DNA of 64,000 bases, from positions 1-64,000 of the forward strand of contig NZ_JAQTWL010000002.1 of assembly GCF_028689295.1 (NCBI RefSeq). Direction: 5' to 3'. A model generated the notes under the pieces. The model was not told the origin of the DNA. It did not search any database and worked only from the letters and a program-made list of their open reading frames with translations. The DNA is from Rhodoferax sp. Its GTDB lineage: Bacteria; Pseudomonadota; Gammaproteobacteria; Burkholderiales; Burkholderiaceae_C. Numbering within the stretch: position 1 is the stretch's first letter; each line of letters opens with the position of its first letter. Below, one piece after another: positions 45,433 through 54,508 of the stretch. The position numbers and the translations under genes are program-made.

Positions 45433-46902
45433 ATGACAACACACATTTATGACGGCCGTGCCTTGATCAATGGCGCACGCGTGCCTGCGCAGGACGGGCA
45501 AACCTTCGACTGCATTTCACCGGTCGATGGCCGCCTGCTCACTACCGTGGCGCGTTGCGGCCACGCCGATGTGGATGCCGCGGTGGCGGCAGGGCGAGCG
45601 GCATTTGAAGATCGGCGCTGGTGCGGCCTGGCACCTGCGGTGCGCAAGCGCATCATGATCAAGTTTGCCGACCAACTGCTGGCCCATGCCGATGAACTGG
45701 CGCGCATGGAAACGCTCGATATGGGCAAACCCATCCAGTACGCCCGTGGCGTTGATGTCAATAGTGCGGCCAATTGCATCCGCTGGTACGGCGAGGCGGT
45801 GGACAAAATCTATGACGAAATTGCCCCCACGGCCAGCACCGCGTTGGCGCTGATTCAGCGCGAGCCGATGGGCGTGGTGGGCGTGATCGTGCCCTGGAAC
45901 TACCCCATGATCATGGCCGCCTGGAAGATTGCCCCGGCGCTGGCCGCCGGCAATTCCGTGGTGCTCAAGCCCAGTGAAAAGTCTCCCTTGACGGCACTGC
46001 GCCTGGCCGAACTGGCGCTGGAAGCTGGTATTCCGCCAGGCGTGTTCAACGTGGTGCCGGGCTATGGCGTTGAGGCCGGCTCGCCGCTGGCGCTGCACAT
46101 GGACGTCGATTGCATTGCCTTTACCGGCTCGACCCGCGTGGGCAAACAGATTCATGTGATGGCCGGCCAAAGCAACCTCAAGCGCGCCTGGACCGAACTC
46201 GGCGGAAAGTCGCCCAACATCGTCTTTGCCGATTGCCCTGACCTGGACCGTGCGGTGCAGGCCGCGGTCGGCAGCATTTTTTTCAACCAGGGCGAAAGCT
46301 GCAACGCACCCTCCAGGCTGTTTGTCGAAGCCAGCATCCGCGAGCAGTTTCTGGAAAAGGCCCTGGCGCTGGTGCCCGGCTACGCCCCGGCCAATCCGCT
46401 GGAACCGGGCACCGTGATGGGCGCCATCGTCGATCAGACGCAATTGAAATCGGTGTTGCATTACATCGAGCTTGGCAAAAAGGAGGGCGCGGCCCTGCTC
46501 GCGGGAGGCGAACAGGCCCTGGTGGATAGCGGTGGCTGTTACGTGCAACCCACCATCTTTGCCGGTGTCACGCCTGACATGACCATCGCCCGCGAGGAGA
46601 TTTTTGGCCCGGTGCTCTCGGTGCTGTCGTTCACTGACACCGCTGAGGTGGTGCGCCAGGCCAACCAGAGCGTCTATGGTCTGCAGGCGGCGGTGTGGAC
46701 GCGTGACATCAACAAGGCGCACGGCGTGGCGCGCGCGCTGCGTGCCGGCACGGTTCATGTGAACCAGTACGATGAGGACGACATCACCGTGCCGTTTGGC
46801 GGCTACAAGCAAAGCGGGGTAGGGCGCGACAAGTCGCTGCACGCCTTTGACAAGTACACAGAGACCAAGACCACCTGGATCCGTATCGACAGTCCGGTCT
46901 GA
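45433..46902 (+). CDS. puuC: Aldehyde dehydrogenase, gamma-glutamyl-aminobutyraldehyde type (PuuC-like)
   Basis: A 489-residue NAD(P)-dependent aldehyde dehydrogenase. Catalytic Cys290 lies in NQGESCNAPSR and the general base Glu255 in WTELGGKSPN. Cofactor motifs VIVPWNYP and FTGSTRVGK and the C-terminal PFGGYKQSGVGRDKS are present. It would oxidise gamma-glutamyl-gamma-aminobutyraldehyde from PuuB, and perhaps the free 4-aminobutyraldehyde from SpuC. It lies 54 bp after the importer genes and 29 bp before the second ligase gene. Confidence 0.86.
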   Translation: MTTHIYDGRALINGARVPAQDGQTFDCISPVDGRLLTTVARCGHADVDAAVAAGRAAFEDRRWCGLAPAVRKRIMIKFADQLLAHADELARMETLDMGKPIQYARGVDVNSAANCIRWYGEAVDKIYDEIAPTASTALALIQREPMGVVGVIVPWNYPMIMAAWKIAPALAAGNSVVLKPSEKSPLTALRLAELALEAGIPPGVFNVVPGYGVEAGSPLALHMDVDCIAFTGSTRVGKQIHVMAGQSNLKRAWTELGGKSPNIVFADCPDLDRAVQAAVGSIFFNQGESCNAPSRLFVEASIREQFLEKALALVPGYAPANPLEPGTVMGAIVDQTQLKSVLHYIELGKKEGAALLAGGEQALVDSGGCYVQPTIFAGVTPDMTIAREEIFGPVLSVLSFTDTAEVVRQANQSVYGLQAAVWTRDINKAHGVARALRAGTVHVNQYDEDDITVPFGGYKQSGVGRDKSLHAFDKYTETKTTWIRIDSPV

Positions 46903-46931
46903 AACCATTGAATTTTTGAGCCAGTCACACC

Positions 46932-48272
46932 ATGCCCCAAACCGACCCCATTCAATCCGCGATTGACGACCTGTCGTCGCAAGGTATCCACAGCATCCTG
47001 ACCCAGTTTTGCGATCTGCACGGCGTTGCCAAAGGCAAGCTGGTGCCGCTTGACGATTTGAAGGAATGGGTGGAAACCGGTGCCGGTTTTGCCGGTCCAA
47101 GCATCTGGGGTACCGGCCTGGGGCGCTTTGGTGCGCGCAGCGAATACTATGGCCGGGTACAAATCGAGTCGTTGCGGGCCTTGCCGTGGCTGCCCGGCGT
47201 GGCCCATGCCGTGTGCGATGGTTATGCGGGTGGCGATGCCTTGGCCAGTTGCTCGCGCCAGTTGCTCAAGCGGCAACTCGTCCGTCTCAAGGCGCGCGGC
47301 TGGACCTTGTGGATTGGCATCGAGCCCGAGTTCTTCTTGTTGCGGCAGGATGAGCAAGGCAACTGGCAGGGCGCCGACACTCAGGACAACCTGAGCAAAC
47401 CTTCTTATGATCTCAAGGCCATCCACCGCAACCATGCGTTTCTAGATGACATGCGCCAGACCTTGACGCAACTGGGCTTCAGGCTGCAACAAATGGACCA
47501 TGAGGATGCCTGCGGCCAGTATGAAATCAACTACCGTTTTGACGATGCGCTGGCCGCTGCCGATCGCTTCATGCTGTTCAAAATGGCGGCGCATGCGGTG
47601 GCGCAAAAGCATGCTTGTGTTTTCAGCTGCATGCCCAAACCCTTTGCCACCATGCCCGGCAGCGGCCTGCACTTTCACATGAGCCTGACCGATGCGCAGG
47701 GTCGAGCCGTGTTCCAGGATGACAGCGACGCCCTGCAACTCAGCCCCACGGCCTACAGTTTTGTTGCCGGCCTGCTGCAGCACGCCGATGCCTTGAGTGC
47801 CCTGTGCGCGCCCACCGTCAACAGTTACAAAAGACTGGCGTGCAGCGACAGTGCCTCTGGCACCACTTGGTCGCCAGTGTGGAAAGCCTATGGCGACAAC
47901 AACCGCACCTGCCTGGTGCGCAGTGTCGCCGGGCGCATTGAATGGCGCCTGCCCGACCCGTCCTGCAACGTCTATGCCGCCATCGCCGCCACCCTGGCTG
48001 CCGGGCTCGACGGGATTGAAAACGGCATGACTGCGCCAGCGCCCTGTGACGAAGACCTTTATGAGCGGTTCGCCCGTAACCAGGCTATGCCCGCGCGCCT
48101 GCCGCGCGACCTCGGGGCAGCGCTTGACGCCCTGGCATCGGATGCAGTGCTGATGGACGCGGTGGGCGAGGACTTTTGCCAGCAATTTTTGGCGCTAAAA
48201 CGGCACGAATGGAGCAGCTTCAGCCAGTCGGTGAGTGACTGGGAACTCCGACACTACGCGGCCCTCTATTAG
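46932..48272 (+). CDS. Second glutamine-synthetase-like ligase (type III GlnT / gamma-glutamylamide synthetase-like)
   Basis: A 446-residue glutamine-synthetase-fold enzyme, clearly distinct from the puuA product. Family marks are FCDLHGVAKGKLVP near 32-45, GAGFAGPSIWG, IEPEFFLLR, the NDHED-like QMDHEDACGQYEINY, and MPKPFATMPGSGLHFHMSL. These best recall the type III (GlnT) and gamma-glutamylmethylamide synthetase group. Position after PuuC suggests glutamylation of an amine, perhaps another polyamine or monoamine, but ammonia as substrate is possible. No terminator is evident; an AT-rich gap follows before aceA. Confidence 0.8.
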   Translation: MPQTDPIQSAIDDLSSQGIHSILTQFCDLHGVAKGKLVPLDDLKEWVETGAGFAGPSIWGTGLGRFGARSEYYGRVQIESLRALPWLPGVAHAVCDGYAGGDALASCSRQLLKRQLVRLKARGWTLWIGIEPEFFLLRQDEQGNWQGADTQDNLSKPSYDLKAIHRNHAFLDDMRQTLTQLGFRLQQMDHEDACGQYEINYRFDDALAAADRFMLFKMAAHAVAQKHACVFSCMPKPFATMPGSGLHFHMSLTDAQGRAVFQDDSDALQLSPTAYSFVAGLLQHADALSALCAPTVNSYKRLACSDSASGTTWSPVWKAYGDNNRTCLVRSVAGRIEWRLPDPSCNVYAAIAATLAAGLDGIENGMTAPAPCDEDLYERFARNQAMPARLPRDLGAALDALASDAVLMDAVGEDFCQQFLALKRHEWSSFSQSVSDWELRHYAALY

Positions 48273-48412
48273 TTCCATAATATAAAAATTTGATTTTGCA
48301 TCGTGCAATGAAATGCGCAGGTTTACGCTGATTGATGCGGCGATTTTCAAAATAAAGTTTCGTATCCTAAAATAATAAAGCCAAGTGTTTGAATTTATTC
48401 AATTAAATAAAA

Positions 48413-48459
48413 GTCTTCTATAAGACATAAGATAATTTTTTGGTCTTCTATAAGACATA
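48413..48459. promoter_or_regulatory. Twin palindromic boxes upstream of aceA
   Basis: Two identical 17-bp boxes, GTCTTCTATAAGACATA, at 48413-48429 and 48443-48459, exactly 30 bp (about three DNA turns) apart. Each has perfect GTCTT/AAGAC arms. The second box runs into a -10-like TAGAAT at 48458-48463, pointing to repression of aceA by a dimeric regulator binding side by side. The surrounding 48273-48531 is AT-rich and holds no gene. Confidence 0.65.
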
Positions 48460-48531
48460 GAATAAACCCAAGACATCAACCGCTTCACGCGGCAGATGGC
48501 CCCTCGTTTTCATCAACTTAGGAGTGTTTCC

Positions 48532-49851
48532 ATGCCACAAGCTCTCACCGAACAATTAAGCCGCGAACAGCAGATTGCCGCCCTGGAAAAAGACTGGGCC
48601 ACCAACCCGCGCTGGAAGGGCATCAAGCGCGGTTATAGCGCTGCGGACGTGGTGCGTCTGCGCGGTTCTTTCCCCATCGAGTACACGCTGGCGCGTCGCA
48701 CCTCTGAAAAACTGTGGGAAATGCTGCAAACCGAAGACTATGTGAATTGCCTGGGCGCCCTGACCGGCGGTCAAGCCATGCAGCAAGTCAAGGCCGGTGT
48801 CAAGGCGATCTACCTGTCGGGTTGGCAAGTGGCAGCTGACAACAATTCGTCAGCTTCCATGTACCCGGATCAGTCGTTGTACGCGGTGAATTCCGTTCCC
48901 AAAATGGTCGAAACCATCAACAACACGTTCCGTCGCGCCGACGAGATTCAGCACTCCAAGGGCATCGACGCAGGCGACAAGGGCTACATCGACATGTTTG
49001 CCCCCATCGTGGCCGACGCTGAAGCCGGTTTTGGCGGCGTGCTCAACGCCTTCGAACTGATGAAGAACATGATCAAGGCTGGCGCGGCTGGCGTGCACTG
49101 GGAAGACCAGTTGGCATCGGTCAAGAAATGTGGCCACATGGGGGGCAAAGTGTTGGTGCCTACCGCTGAAGGCGTGCAAAAACTGGTCGCGGCGCGCATG
49201 GCTGCAGATATCTGCGGCGTGCCCACCCTGGTGATTGCCCGCACCGATGCCGAAGCGGCCGACCTGTTGACCAGCGACTACGATGAAAATGACAAGCCGT
49301 TCCTGACCGGTGAACGCACGGCCGAAGGCTTCTACAGAACCCGCAATGGCTTGGATCAGGCGGTCAGTCGTGCCATTGCTTACGCCGACTATGCTGACCT
49401 GGTGTGGTGTGAAACCGGCAAGCCCGACCTCGAATTTGCCCGCGAGTTTGCCGAAGCCGTGCGCGCCAAGCACCCCGGGAAAATGCTGGCCTACAACTGC
49501 TCGCCATCGTTCAACTGGAAGAAAAACCTCGACGACGCCACCATTGCCAAGTTCCAGAAAGAGCTCGGCGCCATGGGTTACAAGTACCAGTTCATCACCT
49601 TGGCCGGCATCCACTCCATGTGGTACGGCATGTTTGATCTGGCGCAAGACTACGTCAAGCGCGGCATGACGGCTTACATCGAGAAAGTCCAGGAGCCCGA
49701 ATTCGCAGCCCGCGACCGCGGCTACACTTTTGTTTCGCACCAGCAAGAAGTGGGAACGGGTTACTTTGACGACGTGACCACCGCGATTCAGGGCGGCAAG
49801 TCCAATGTGACGGCGCTGACCGGTTCCACCGAAGAAGAGCAGTTCCACTAA
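48532..49851 (+). CDS. aceA: Isocitrate lyase
   Basis: A 439-residue isocitrate lyase, first enzyme of the glyoxylate bypass (isocitrate to glyoxylate and succinate). The catalytic KKCGH motif is at 198-202 with Cys200, and the start matches the family ([19 protein letters not shown]). The start at 48532 (MPQALTEQ) has TTAGGAG upstream; an in-frame ATG at 48496 lacks one. Needed for growth on acetate or fatty acids. No malate synthase gene is adjacent. Regulated probably through the twin boxes upstream and ended by a strong terminator. Confidence 0.93.
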   Translation: MPQALTEQLSREQQIAALEKDWATNPRWKGIKRGYSAADVVRLRGSFPIEYTLARRTSEKLWEMLQTEDYVNCLGALTGGQAMQQVKAGVKAIYLSGWQVAADNNSSASMYPDQSLYAVNSVPKMVETINNTFRRADEIQHSKGIDAGDKGYIDMFAPIVADAEAGFGGVLNAFELMKNMIKAGAAGVHWEDQLASVKKCGHMGGKVLVPTAEGVQKLVAARMAADICGVPTLVIARTDAEAADLLTSDYDENDKPFLTGERTAEGFYRTRNGLDQAVSRAIAYADYADLVWCETGKPDLEFAREFAEAVRAKHPGKMLAYNCSPSFNWKKNLDDATIAKFQKELGAMGYKYQFITLAGIHSMWYGMFDLAQDYVKRGMTAYIEKVQEPEFAARDRGYTFVSHQQEVGTGYFDDVTTAIQGGKSNVTALTGSTEEEQFH

Positions 49852-49875
49852 AAAACCCGACCCGAGGAGGTCAAG

Positions 49876-49913
49876 GGCTGGCGCTCCCTTATTTGGGGCG
49901 GCCAGCCTTTTTT
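49876..49913 (+). terminator. Rho-independent terminator after aceA
   Basis: GGCTGGC (49876-49882) pairs with GCCAGCC (49901-49907), followed by six T. It lies 25 bp after the aceA stop. Confidence 0.8.
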
Positions 49914-49931
49914 GATTTCGACGACTGCGGT

Positions 49932-49937
49932 TAAAAT
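49932..49937 (+). promoter_or_regulatory. Possible -10 element of thrS
   Basis: TAAAAT (5 of 6) with only a T-rich -35 (TTTTTG at 49909-49914, 17-bp spacing). If used, transcription would start near 49943, just before the hairpin at 49948-49972. Confidence 0.35.
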
Positions 49938-49947
49938 GAACAGGACA

Positions 49948-49972
49948 AACGCGGCGCTTGCCGCGTTTTTTT
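49948..49972 (+). terminator. Terminator hairpin in the thrS leader
   Basis: Perfect 8-bp stem AACGCGGC / GCCGCGTT with a GCTT loop and seven T, ending 22 bp before the thrS start codon. It can be a second aceA terminator or, if the promoter at 49932 is real, an attenuator in the thrS leader. Confidence 0.75.
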
Positions 49973-49994
49973 ACTTACCTATACGCTCATTCCC

Positions 49995-51908
49995 ATGGTT
50001 CACATCACGCTCCCCGATGGTTCGCAACGCGACTACGATTCCTCTGTCACGGTGGCGGACGTTGCGGCATCCATTGGCGCCGGCCTGGCCAAAGCCGCAC
50101 TGGCGGGCAAGGTCGATGGCAAGGTGGTCGATACCAGCTTTGTGATCGACAAGGACAGCAGCTTGGCCATCATCACCGCCAAGGACGCCGAGGGGCTGGA
50201 GGTCATTCGCCACTCCACCGCGCACTTGCTGGCCTATGCCGTCAAGGAGCTTTTCCCAACAGCGCAAGTCACGATTGGACCGGTCATTGAAAACGGTTTT
50301 TTCTACGACTTCGCCTTTGAGCGCCCGTTCACGCTGGAAGACCTGGCGGTCATCGAAAAGCGCATGGCGGCATTGGCTGCCAAGGACGAGCCGGTGCTGC
50401 GCCGGGTGCTGCCGCGCGACGAGGCGGTGGCCTATTTCAAAGGCCTGGGTGAGCACTACAAGGCAGAAATCATTGCCAGCATACCCGCCAACGAAGATGT
50501 CAGCCTGTACCGTGAAGGCGCTTTCGAAGACCTGTGCCGCGGCCCGCACGTGCCCAGCACCGGCAAGCTCAGGCACTTCAAGCTGATGAAGGTGGCCGGT
50601 GCCTACTGGCGCGGCGACCACAAGAATGAAATGCTGCAGCGCATTTACGGCACCGCCTGGGCCACCAAGGACGAGTTGCAGCAGCATTTGACGATGCTCG
50701 AAGAAGCCGAAAAACGCGACCACCGCAAGCTCGGGCGCGAACTCGACCTGTTTCATGTGGACGACCACGCCCCCGGCATGGTGTTCTGGCACCCCAAGGG
50801 CTGGGCGATCTGGCAGGCGGTGGAGCAGTACATGCGCCAGGTCTATCGGGACAACGGCTACCAGGAGGTCAAGGGGCCACAACTGCTCGACAAGGGCCTG
50901 TGGGAAAAAACCGGCCACTGGGACAAGTACCGCGACAACATGTTCACCACCGAGTCCGAAAAGCGTGACTACGCGTTGAAGCCCATGAACTGCCCGGGTC
51001 ACATCCTGATTTTCAAGCAGGGCTTGAAAAGCTACCGCGACCTGCCGCTGCGTTACGGTGAGTTCGGCCAATGCCATCGCAATGAAGCCACTGGCGGCCT
51101 GCACGGCATCATGCGGGTGCGCGGCTTTACCCAGGACGACGGCCACATTTTTTGCACCGAAGACCAAATCCTGTCGGAATGCGTGGCCTACACCACGTTG
51201 CTGCAAAAGGTGTACCTGGACTTTGGCTTCAAGAACATCATCTACAAAATCGCCACCCGCCCCGAGCAGCGTATTGGCTCGGATGAAATCTGGGACAAGG
51301 CCGAGCATGCGCTCATCGAGAGCCTGCGCGCCTCCGGGTGCGAGTTTGAACTCTCGCCCGGCGAGGGCGCTTTTTATGGTCCCAAGGTCGAGTACACCCT
51401 GAAAGACGCCATCGGCCGACACTGGCAGTGCGGCACCATCCAGGTCGATTTCTCCATGCCCGAGCGGCTAGATGCCGATTACGTGGGCGAAGACAGCGCG
51501 CGTCATCGCCCGGTCATGCTGCACCGTGCCATCGTCGGCAGCCTGGAGCGTTTTATCGGGATTTTGATCGAAGAAACCGCCGGTGCCCTGCCAACCTGGC
51601 TCGCGCCGGTGCAGGTCAAGGTGCTCAATATCACCGACGCGCAGGCCGAATATGCCCGTGATGTCGTCAAAACGCTGCAAAATCAAGGCTTTAGGGTAGA
51701 GGCGGATCTTCGCAATGAAAAAATCACGTATAAAATACGGGAGCATTCAATGCAGAAGGTGCCTTATCTGATCGTGATTGGCGACAAAGAGATGGCCTCC
51801 GGTGCTGTTGCAGTGCGAGCCCGAGGCGGACAAGACCTTGGCGTGATGTCGGTGGCCGAGTTTGTTCAAAAAATGACGGCTGACGTTGCGCATAAATCAA
51901 TCATTTGA
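49995..51908 (+). CDS. thrS: Threonyl-tRNA synthetase
   Basis: A 637-residue class II synthetase with all domains: TGS (about 1-60, [11 protein letters not shown]), the editing domain with [10 protein letters not shown] (about 73-82), the catalytic core with the zinc-site MNCPGH and [13 protein letters not shown] motif 2, and the anticodon-binding domain. The start codon has no clear Shine-Dalgarno sequence, which together with the leader hairpin hints at translational or transcriptional control, as known for E. coli thrS autoregulation. First gene of the classic thrS-infC-rpmI-rplT-pheST-ihfA cluster. Confidence 0.95.
   Translation: MVHITLPDGSQRDYDSSVTVADVAASIGAGLAKAALAGKVDGKVVDTSFVIDKDSSLAIITAKDAEGLEVIRHSTAHLLAYAVKELFPTAQVTIGPVIENGFFYDFAFERPFTLEDLAVIEKRMAALAAKDEPVLRRVLPRDEAVAYFKGLGEHYKAEIIASIPANEDVSLYREGAFEDLCRGPHVPSTGKLRHFKLMKVAGAYWRGDHKNEMLQRIYGTAWATKDELQQHLTMLEEAEKRDHRKLGRELDLFHVDDHAPGMVFWHPKGWAIWQAVEQYMRQVYRDNGYQEVKGPQLLDKGLWEKTGHWDKYRDNMFTTESEKRDYALKPMNCPGHILIFKQGLKSYRDLPLRYGEFGQCHRNEATGGLHGIMRVRGFTQDDGHIFCTEDQILSECVAYTTLLQKVYLDFGFKNIIYKIATRPEQRIGSDEIWDKAEHALIESLRASGCEFELSPGEGAFYGPKVEYTLKDAIGRHWQCGTIQVDFSMPERLDADYVGEDSARHRPVMLHRAIVGSLERFIGILIEETAGALPTWLAPVQVKVLNITDAQAEYARDVVKTLQNQGFRVEADLRNEKITYKIREHSMQKVPYLIVIGDKEMASGAVAVRARGGQDLGVMSVAEFVQKMTADVAHKSII
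51709..51736 (+). promoter_or_regulatory. Possible internal promoter for infC
   Basis: TTCGCA (4 of 6) and TAAAAT (5 of 6) with a 16-bp spacer inside the 3' part of thrS, about 240 bp before infC. E. coli also has infC promoters inside thrS. A by-eye candidate only. Confidence 0.3.
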
Positions 51909-51987
51909 TTTCTAGAAATTGTTCATGGGGTTTTGCTGCCCAGTTTTGGCCACGATGCATGTGGCAGTTTTTGTGAAGGATTAAGTC

Positions 51988-52581
51988 ATCGCTACCGAAT
52001 TTCGTGATCGCCGTCACCGCGAAGAACGCAAACACCGATTGAATCGGGAAATCATGGTGCCAGAGGTTCGCCTTTCTGGTGTGGAAAACGAACCCCTGGG
52101 TGTTGTCAACATCAATGACGCACTGCGTATGGCGGGCGAGTTGGACGTTGATTTGGTAGAGATTGCCGCAACCGCCAATCCGCCAGTTTGTCGTTTGATG
52201 GATTACGGTAAGTTCAAATACCAGGAACAGAAAAAAGCTGCCGAAGCCAAAGCCAAGCAGACCGTGATCGAAATCAAGGAGATCAAGTTCCGACCCGGTA
52301 CCGATGAAGGCGACTACAACATCAAGATGCGCAACGTCCGGCGCTTTTTGGCCGAGGGTGACAAGTGCAAGATTACCTTGCGCTTCCGTGGTCGCGAGAT
52401 CACGCACCAGGATTTGGGTATGGCCTTGCTCAATCGCATTCGTGATGAGCTGGGCGATTTGATTTTGGTCGAGCAGTTTCCCAAGCTCGAAGGACGCCAG
52501 ATGATCATGATGATCGCGCCCGGTCGCAAGAAGGTTGCGACGGCCAAACCGGTTGTGACCGAGGTCACTGCCAGCGCGTAA
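51988..52581 (+). CDS. infC: Translation initiation factor IF-3, non-AUG (ATC) start
   Basis: A 197-residue IF-3 that keeps ribosomal subunits apart and proofreads the start codon. The N-domain begins [21 protein letters not shown], and the C-domain has the [20 protein letters not shown] signature. The true start is ATC at 51988: GAAGGA lies at 51975-51980 at ideal distance and the family N-terminus follows directly. Starting at the first TTG (52039) or ATG would remove the conserved N-terminus. infC is known for rare start codons that IF-3 itself discriminates against, giving autoregulation. Confidence 0.9.
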   Translation: MATEFRDRRHREERKHRLNREIMVPEVRLSGVENEPLGVVNINDALRMAGELDVDLVEIAATANPPVCRLMDYGKFKYQEQKKAAEAKAKQTVIEIKEIKFRPGTDEGDYNIKMRNVRRFLAEGDKCKITLRFRGREITHQDLGMALLNRIRDELGDLILVEQFPKLEGRQMIMMIAPGRKKVATAKPVVTEVTASA

Positions 52582-52590
52582 AGAATTGGG

Positions 52591-52660
52591 GCAAGCACCC
52601 GCAAGGTGTTTGCCACTTTAAAAGTGGCTCGGGGCCATCAAGGCTGCAAAGTGTTTGCAG
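52591..52660 (+). promoter_or_regulatory. Three-hairpin RNA leader between infC and rpmI
   Basis: Three consecutive stems: GCAAGCACC/GGTGTTTGC (52591-52613, one G-U pair), GCCACTT/AAGTGGC (52612-52628) and CTGCAAA/TTTGCAG (52644-52660). The first two share their border bases and so may be alternative folds. Position matches the site of L20 autoregulation of rpmI-rplT in other bacteria, so it is a candidate L20 operator. Confidence 0.45.
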
Positions 52661-52696
52661 ACGCCTCACGAGCACAATGTAAAAAGGAGCATGAAA

Positions 52697-52900
52697 ATGC
52701 CCAAAATGAAGACCAAGAGCGGCGCTAAAAAGCGTTTCCGCGTTCGTCCAGGTGGTACCGTTAAACGCGGTCAAGCCTTCAAGCGTCACATCCTGACCAA
52801 GAAGTCCACCAAGGTCAAGCGCCATCATCGTGGTACGTTGACTGTTCGTGAGACCGAAATGGGTCGCATGGCACAGATGCTGCCATGCCGTGGCCTTTAA
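52697..52900 (+). CDS. rpmI: Ribosomal protein L35
   Basis: A 67-residue basic protein with the L35 signature [16 protein letters not shown] and C-terminal [13 protein letters not shown] (usual ending of this family is a near variant). The ATG at 52697 is preferred to one six bases earlier because GGAG at 52686-52689 gives seven-base spacing. Upstream of rplT with 25 bp between. Confidence 0.95.
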   Translation: MPKMKTKSGAKKRFRVRPGGTVKRGQAFKRHILTKKSTKVKRHHRGTLTVRETEMGRMAQMLPCRGL

Positions 52901-52925
52901 TTAACGACGAACAAGGAGTACTCAC

Positions 52926-53285
52926 ATGCCTCGCGTCAAACGTGGTGTAACGGCTCGCGCCCGCCACAAAAAAGTTCTGGCCCTTGCAAAAGGTTTCCGT
53001 GGTCGTCGTGGTAATGTCTTCCGCATCGCTAAAGAAGCGGTGATGAAGGCTGGGCAATATGCCTACCGTGACCGCCGTACCAAAAAACGTGTCTTCCGTC
53101 AGTTGTGGATTGCCCGTATCAATGCCGCTGCCCGTCAGTGTGGCATGACCTACAGCCAATTTGCCAACGGTCTGAAGAAAGCCGGTATCGAGATCGACCG
53201 CAAGGTTCTGTCTGATATTGCGATCCATGACATGGCCGCATTTGCTGGTATCGTGGAACAAGTCAAGGCCAAACTGGCAGCTTGA
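52926..53285 (+). CDS. rplT: Ribosomal protein L20
   Basis: A 119-residue early-assembly protein of the 50S subunit. It begins [18 protein letters not shown] and includes [19 protein letters not shown], both diagnostic. AAGGAG precedes the ATG. L20 also represses its own mRNA in several bacteria, for which the leader at 52591-52660 is a candidate target. Confidence 0.96.
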   Translation: MPRVKRGVTARARHKKVLALAKGFRGRRGNVFRIAKEAVMKAGQYAYRDRRTKKRVFRQLWIARINAAARQCGMTYSQFANGLKKAGIEIDRKVLSDIAIHDMAAFAGIVEQVKAKLAA

Positions 53286-53333
53286 GTTGCAGTAATTGCT
53301 ATTTAAGTTATAGCATATTGCAAGAACAGATGA

Positions 53334-53366
53334 GGGCTAGAGCTTGAAAAGGCACTAGCCCTTTTT
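53334..53366 (+). terminator. Terminator/attenuator between rplT and pheS
   Basis: GGGCTAG (53334-53340) pairs with CTAGCCC (53355-53361), followed by TTTTT. It ends the ribosomal-protein transcript or attenuates pheST. No Phe-rich leader peptide like that of E. coli pheM precedes it. Confidence 0.7.
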
Positions 53367-53394
53367 CCTTGGATTTGCGCTTTCTAGAGTATTT

Positions 53395-54468
53395 ATGAAC
53401 GACTTGACCGCTGTTGTTGAACAAGCCCGTGCCGCTTTTGAGCTGGCCCATACCCCTGCTGACCTTGAAAACAGCAAGGCGATTTTTCTGGGTAAATCAG
53501 GCCGCATCACCGAGCTGATGAAAGGCTTGGCCAGCTTGTCGATCGAAGAGAAAAAGTTGCAGGGTGCCGCCATCAACCACGCCAAACAAGCCATCGAAGC
53601 CGCGCTCAACGCGCGTCGCCAGGCGCTGGCGGAGCGCGAACTGCAGGCGCAGCTGCAAGCCGAAGCGCTGGACGTGACCCTGCCGGGCCGCCAGCGCGGC
53701 GCAGGTGGTCTGCACCCGGTGTCGCTCACACTGGAACGCATCGAAGCCATTTTTGGCTCCATGGGTTTTGAGGTGGCACAAGGCCCCGAGATCGAGTCCG
53801 ACTGGTTCAACTTCACCGCGCTCAACACCCCCGAAGATCACCCGGCGCGATCCATGCACGACACCTTCTATGTTGAAGGCGGCAGCGACCAGGCGCCCAA
53901 TTTATTGCGCACCCATACCAGCCCGATGCAGATCCGGCACGCGGTGCAGCACGTCAAGAAACACCGCCTGGCCCATGGCAGCCCCAATGACGGCAAGCTC
54001 TACAGCGGCGACATGCCCGAGATCCGTGTCATTGCGCCCGGGCGCACTTACCGGGTTGACAGCGACGCCACCCATTCGCCCATGTTCCACCAGTGCGAAG
54101 GTCTGTGGGTGGGCGAGGCCATCAGCTTCAAGGACCTCAAGTACGTCTTCACCGATTTCTGCCGCACCTTTTTTGAAAACCCTGAACTGGTGCTGCGCTT
54201 CCGGCCCAGCTTTTTCCCGTTCACTGAGCCCAGCGCCGAAATCGACATCCAGTTCCCCAGCGGTCCGCTGGCCGGCCGCTGGCTCGAGGTCGCGGGCTCG
54301 GGCCAGGTGCATCCCAACGTGATCCGCAACATGGGACTCGACCCCGAGCGCTACATCGGCTTTGCTTTCGGCATGGGGCCGGACCGGCTCACCATGCTGC
54401 GCTATGGCGTCAACGACCTGCGGCTGTTTTTCGATGGCGATATCCGTTTTCTGTCGCAGTTCCGCTAA
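53395..54468 (+). CDS. pheS: Phenylalanyl-tRNA synthetase alpha subunit
   Basis: A 357-residue class II catalytic subunit. An N-terminal coiled coil (about 1-90, binding tRNA) precedes motif 1, motif 2 and motif 3 ([34 protein letters not shown] near the end). Length is slightly above the E. coli protein. It is followed by pheT after 40 bp. Confidence 0.95.
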   Translation: MNDLTAVVEQARAAFELAHTPADLENSKAIFLGKSGRITELMKGLASLSIEEKKLQGAAINHAKQAIEAALNARRQALAERELQAQLQAEALDVTLPGRQRGAGGLHPVSLTLERIEAIFGSMGFEVAQGPEIESDWFNFTALNTPEDHPARSMHDTFYVEGGSDQAPNLLRTHTSPMQIRHAVQHVKKHRLAHGSPNDGKLYSGDMPEIRVIAPGRTYRVDSDATHSPMFHQCEGLWVGEAISFKDLKYVFTDFCRTFFENPELVLRFRPSFFPFTEPSAEIDIQFPSGPLAGRWLEVAGSGQVHPNVIRNMGLDPERYIGFAFGMGPDRLTMLRYGVNDLRLFFDGDIRFLSQFR

Positions 54469-54508
54469 GCAGCCTCCAAGTCCTATTGGTATATTTGATT
54501 GATTGACT

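Noticed and set aside
49914..49994. T-box or leader-peptide attenuator upstream of thrS
   Set aside because: Only about 80 bases, no T-box sequence, no Thr-rich leader frame; only a simple hairpin is seen.
53286..53394. Phe-rich leader peptide controlling pheST
   Set aside because: The only small frame encodes five residues without phenylalanine before its stop.
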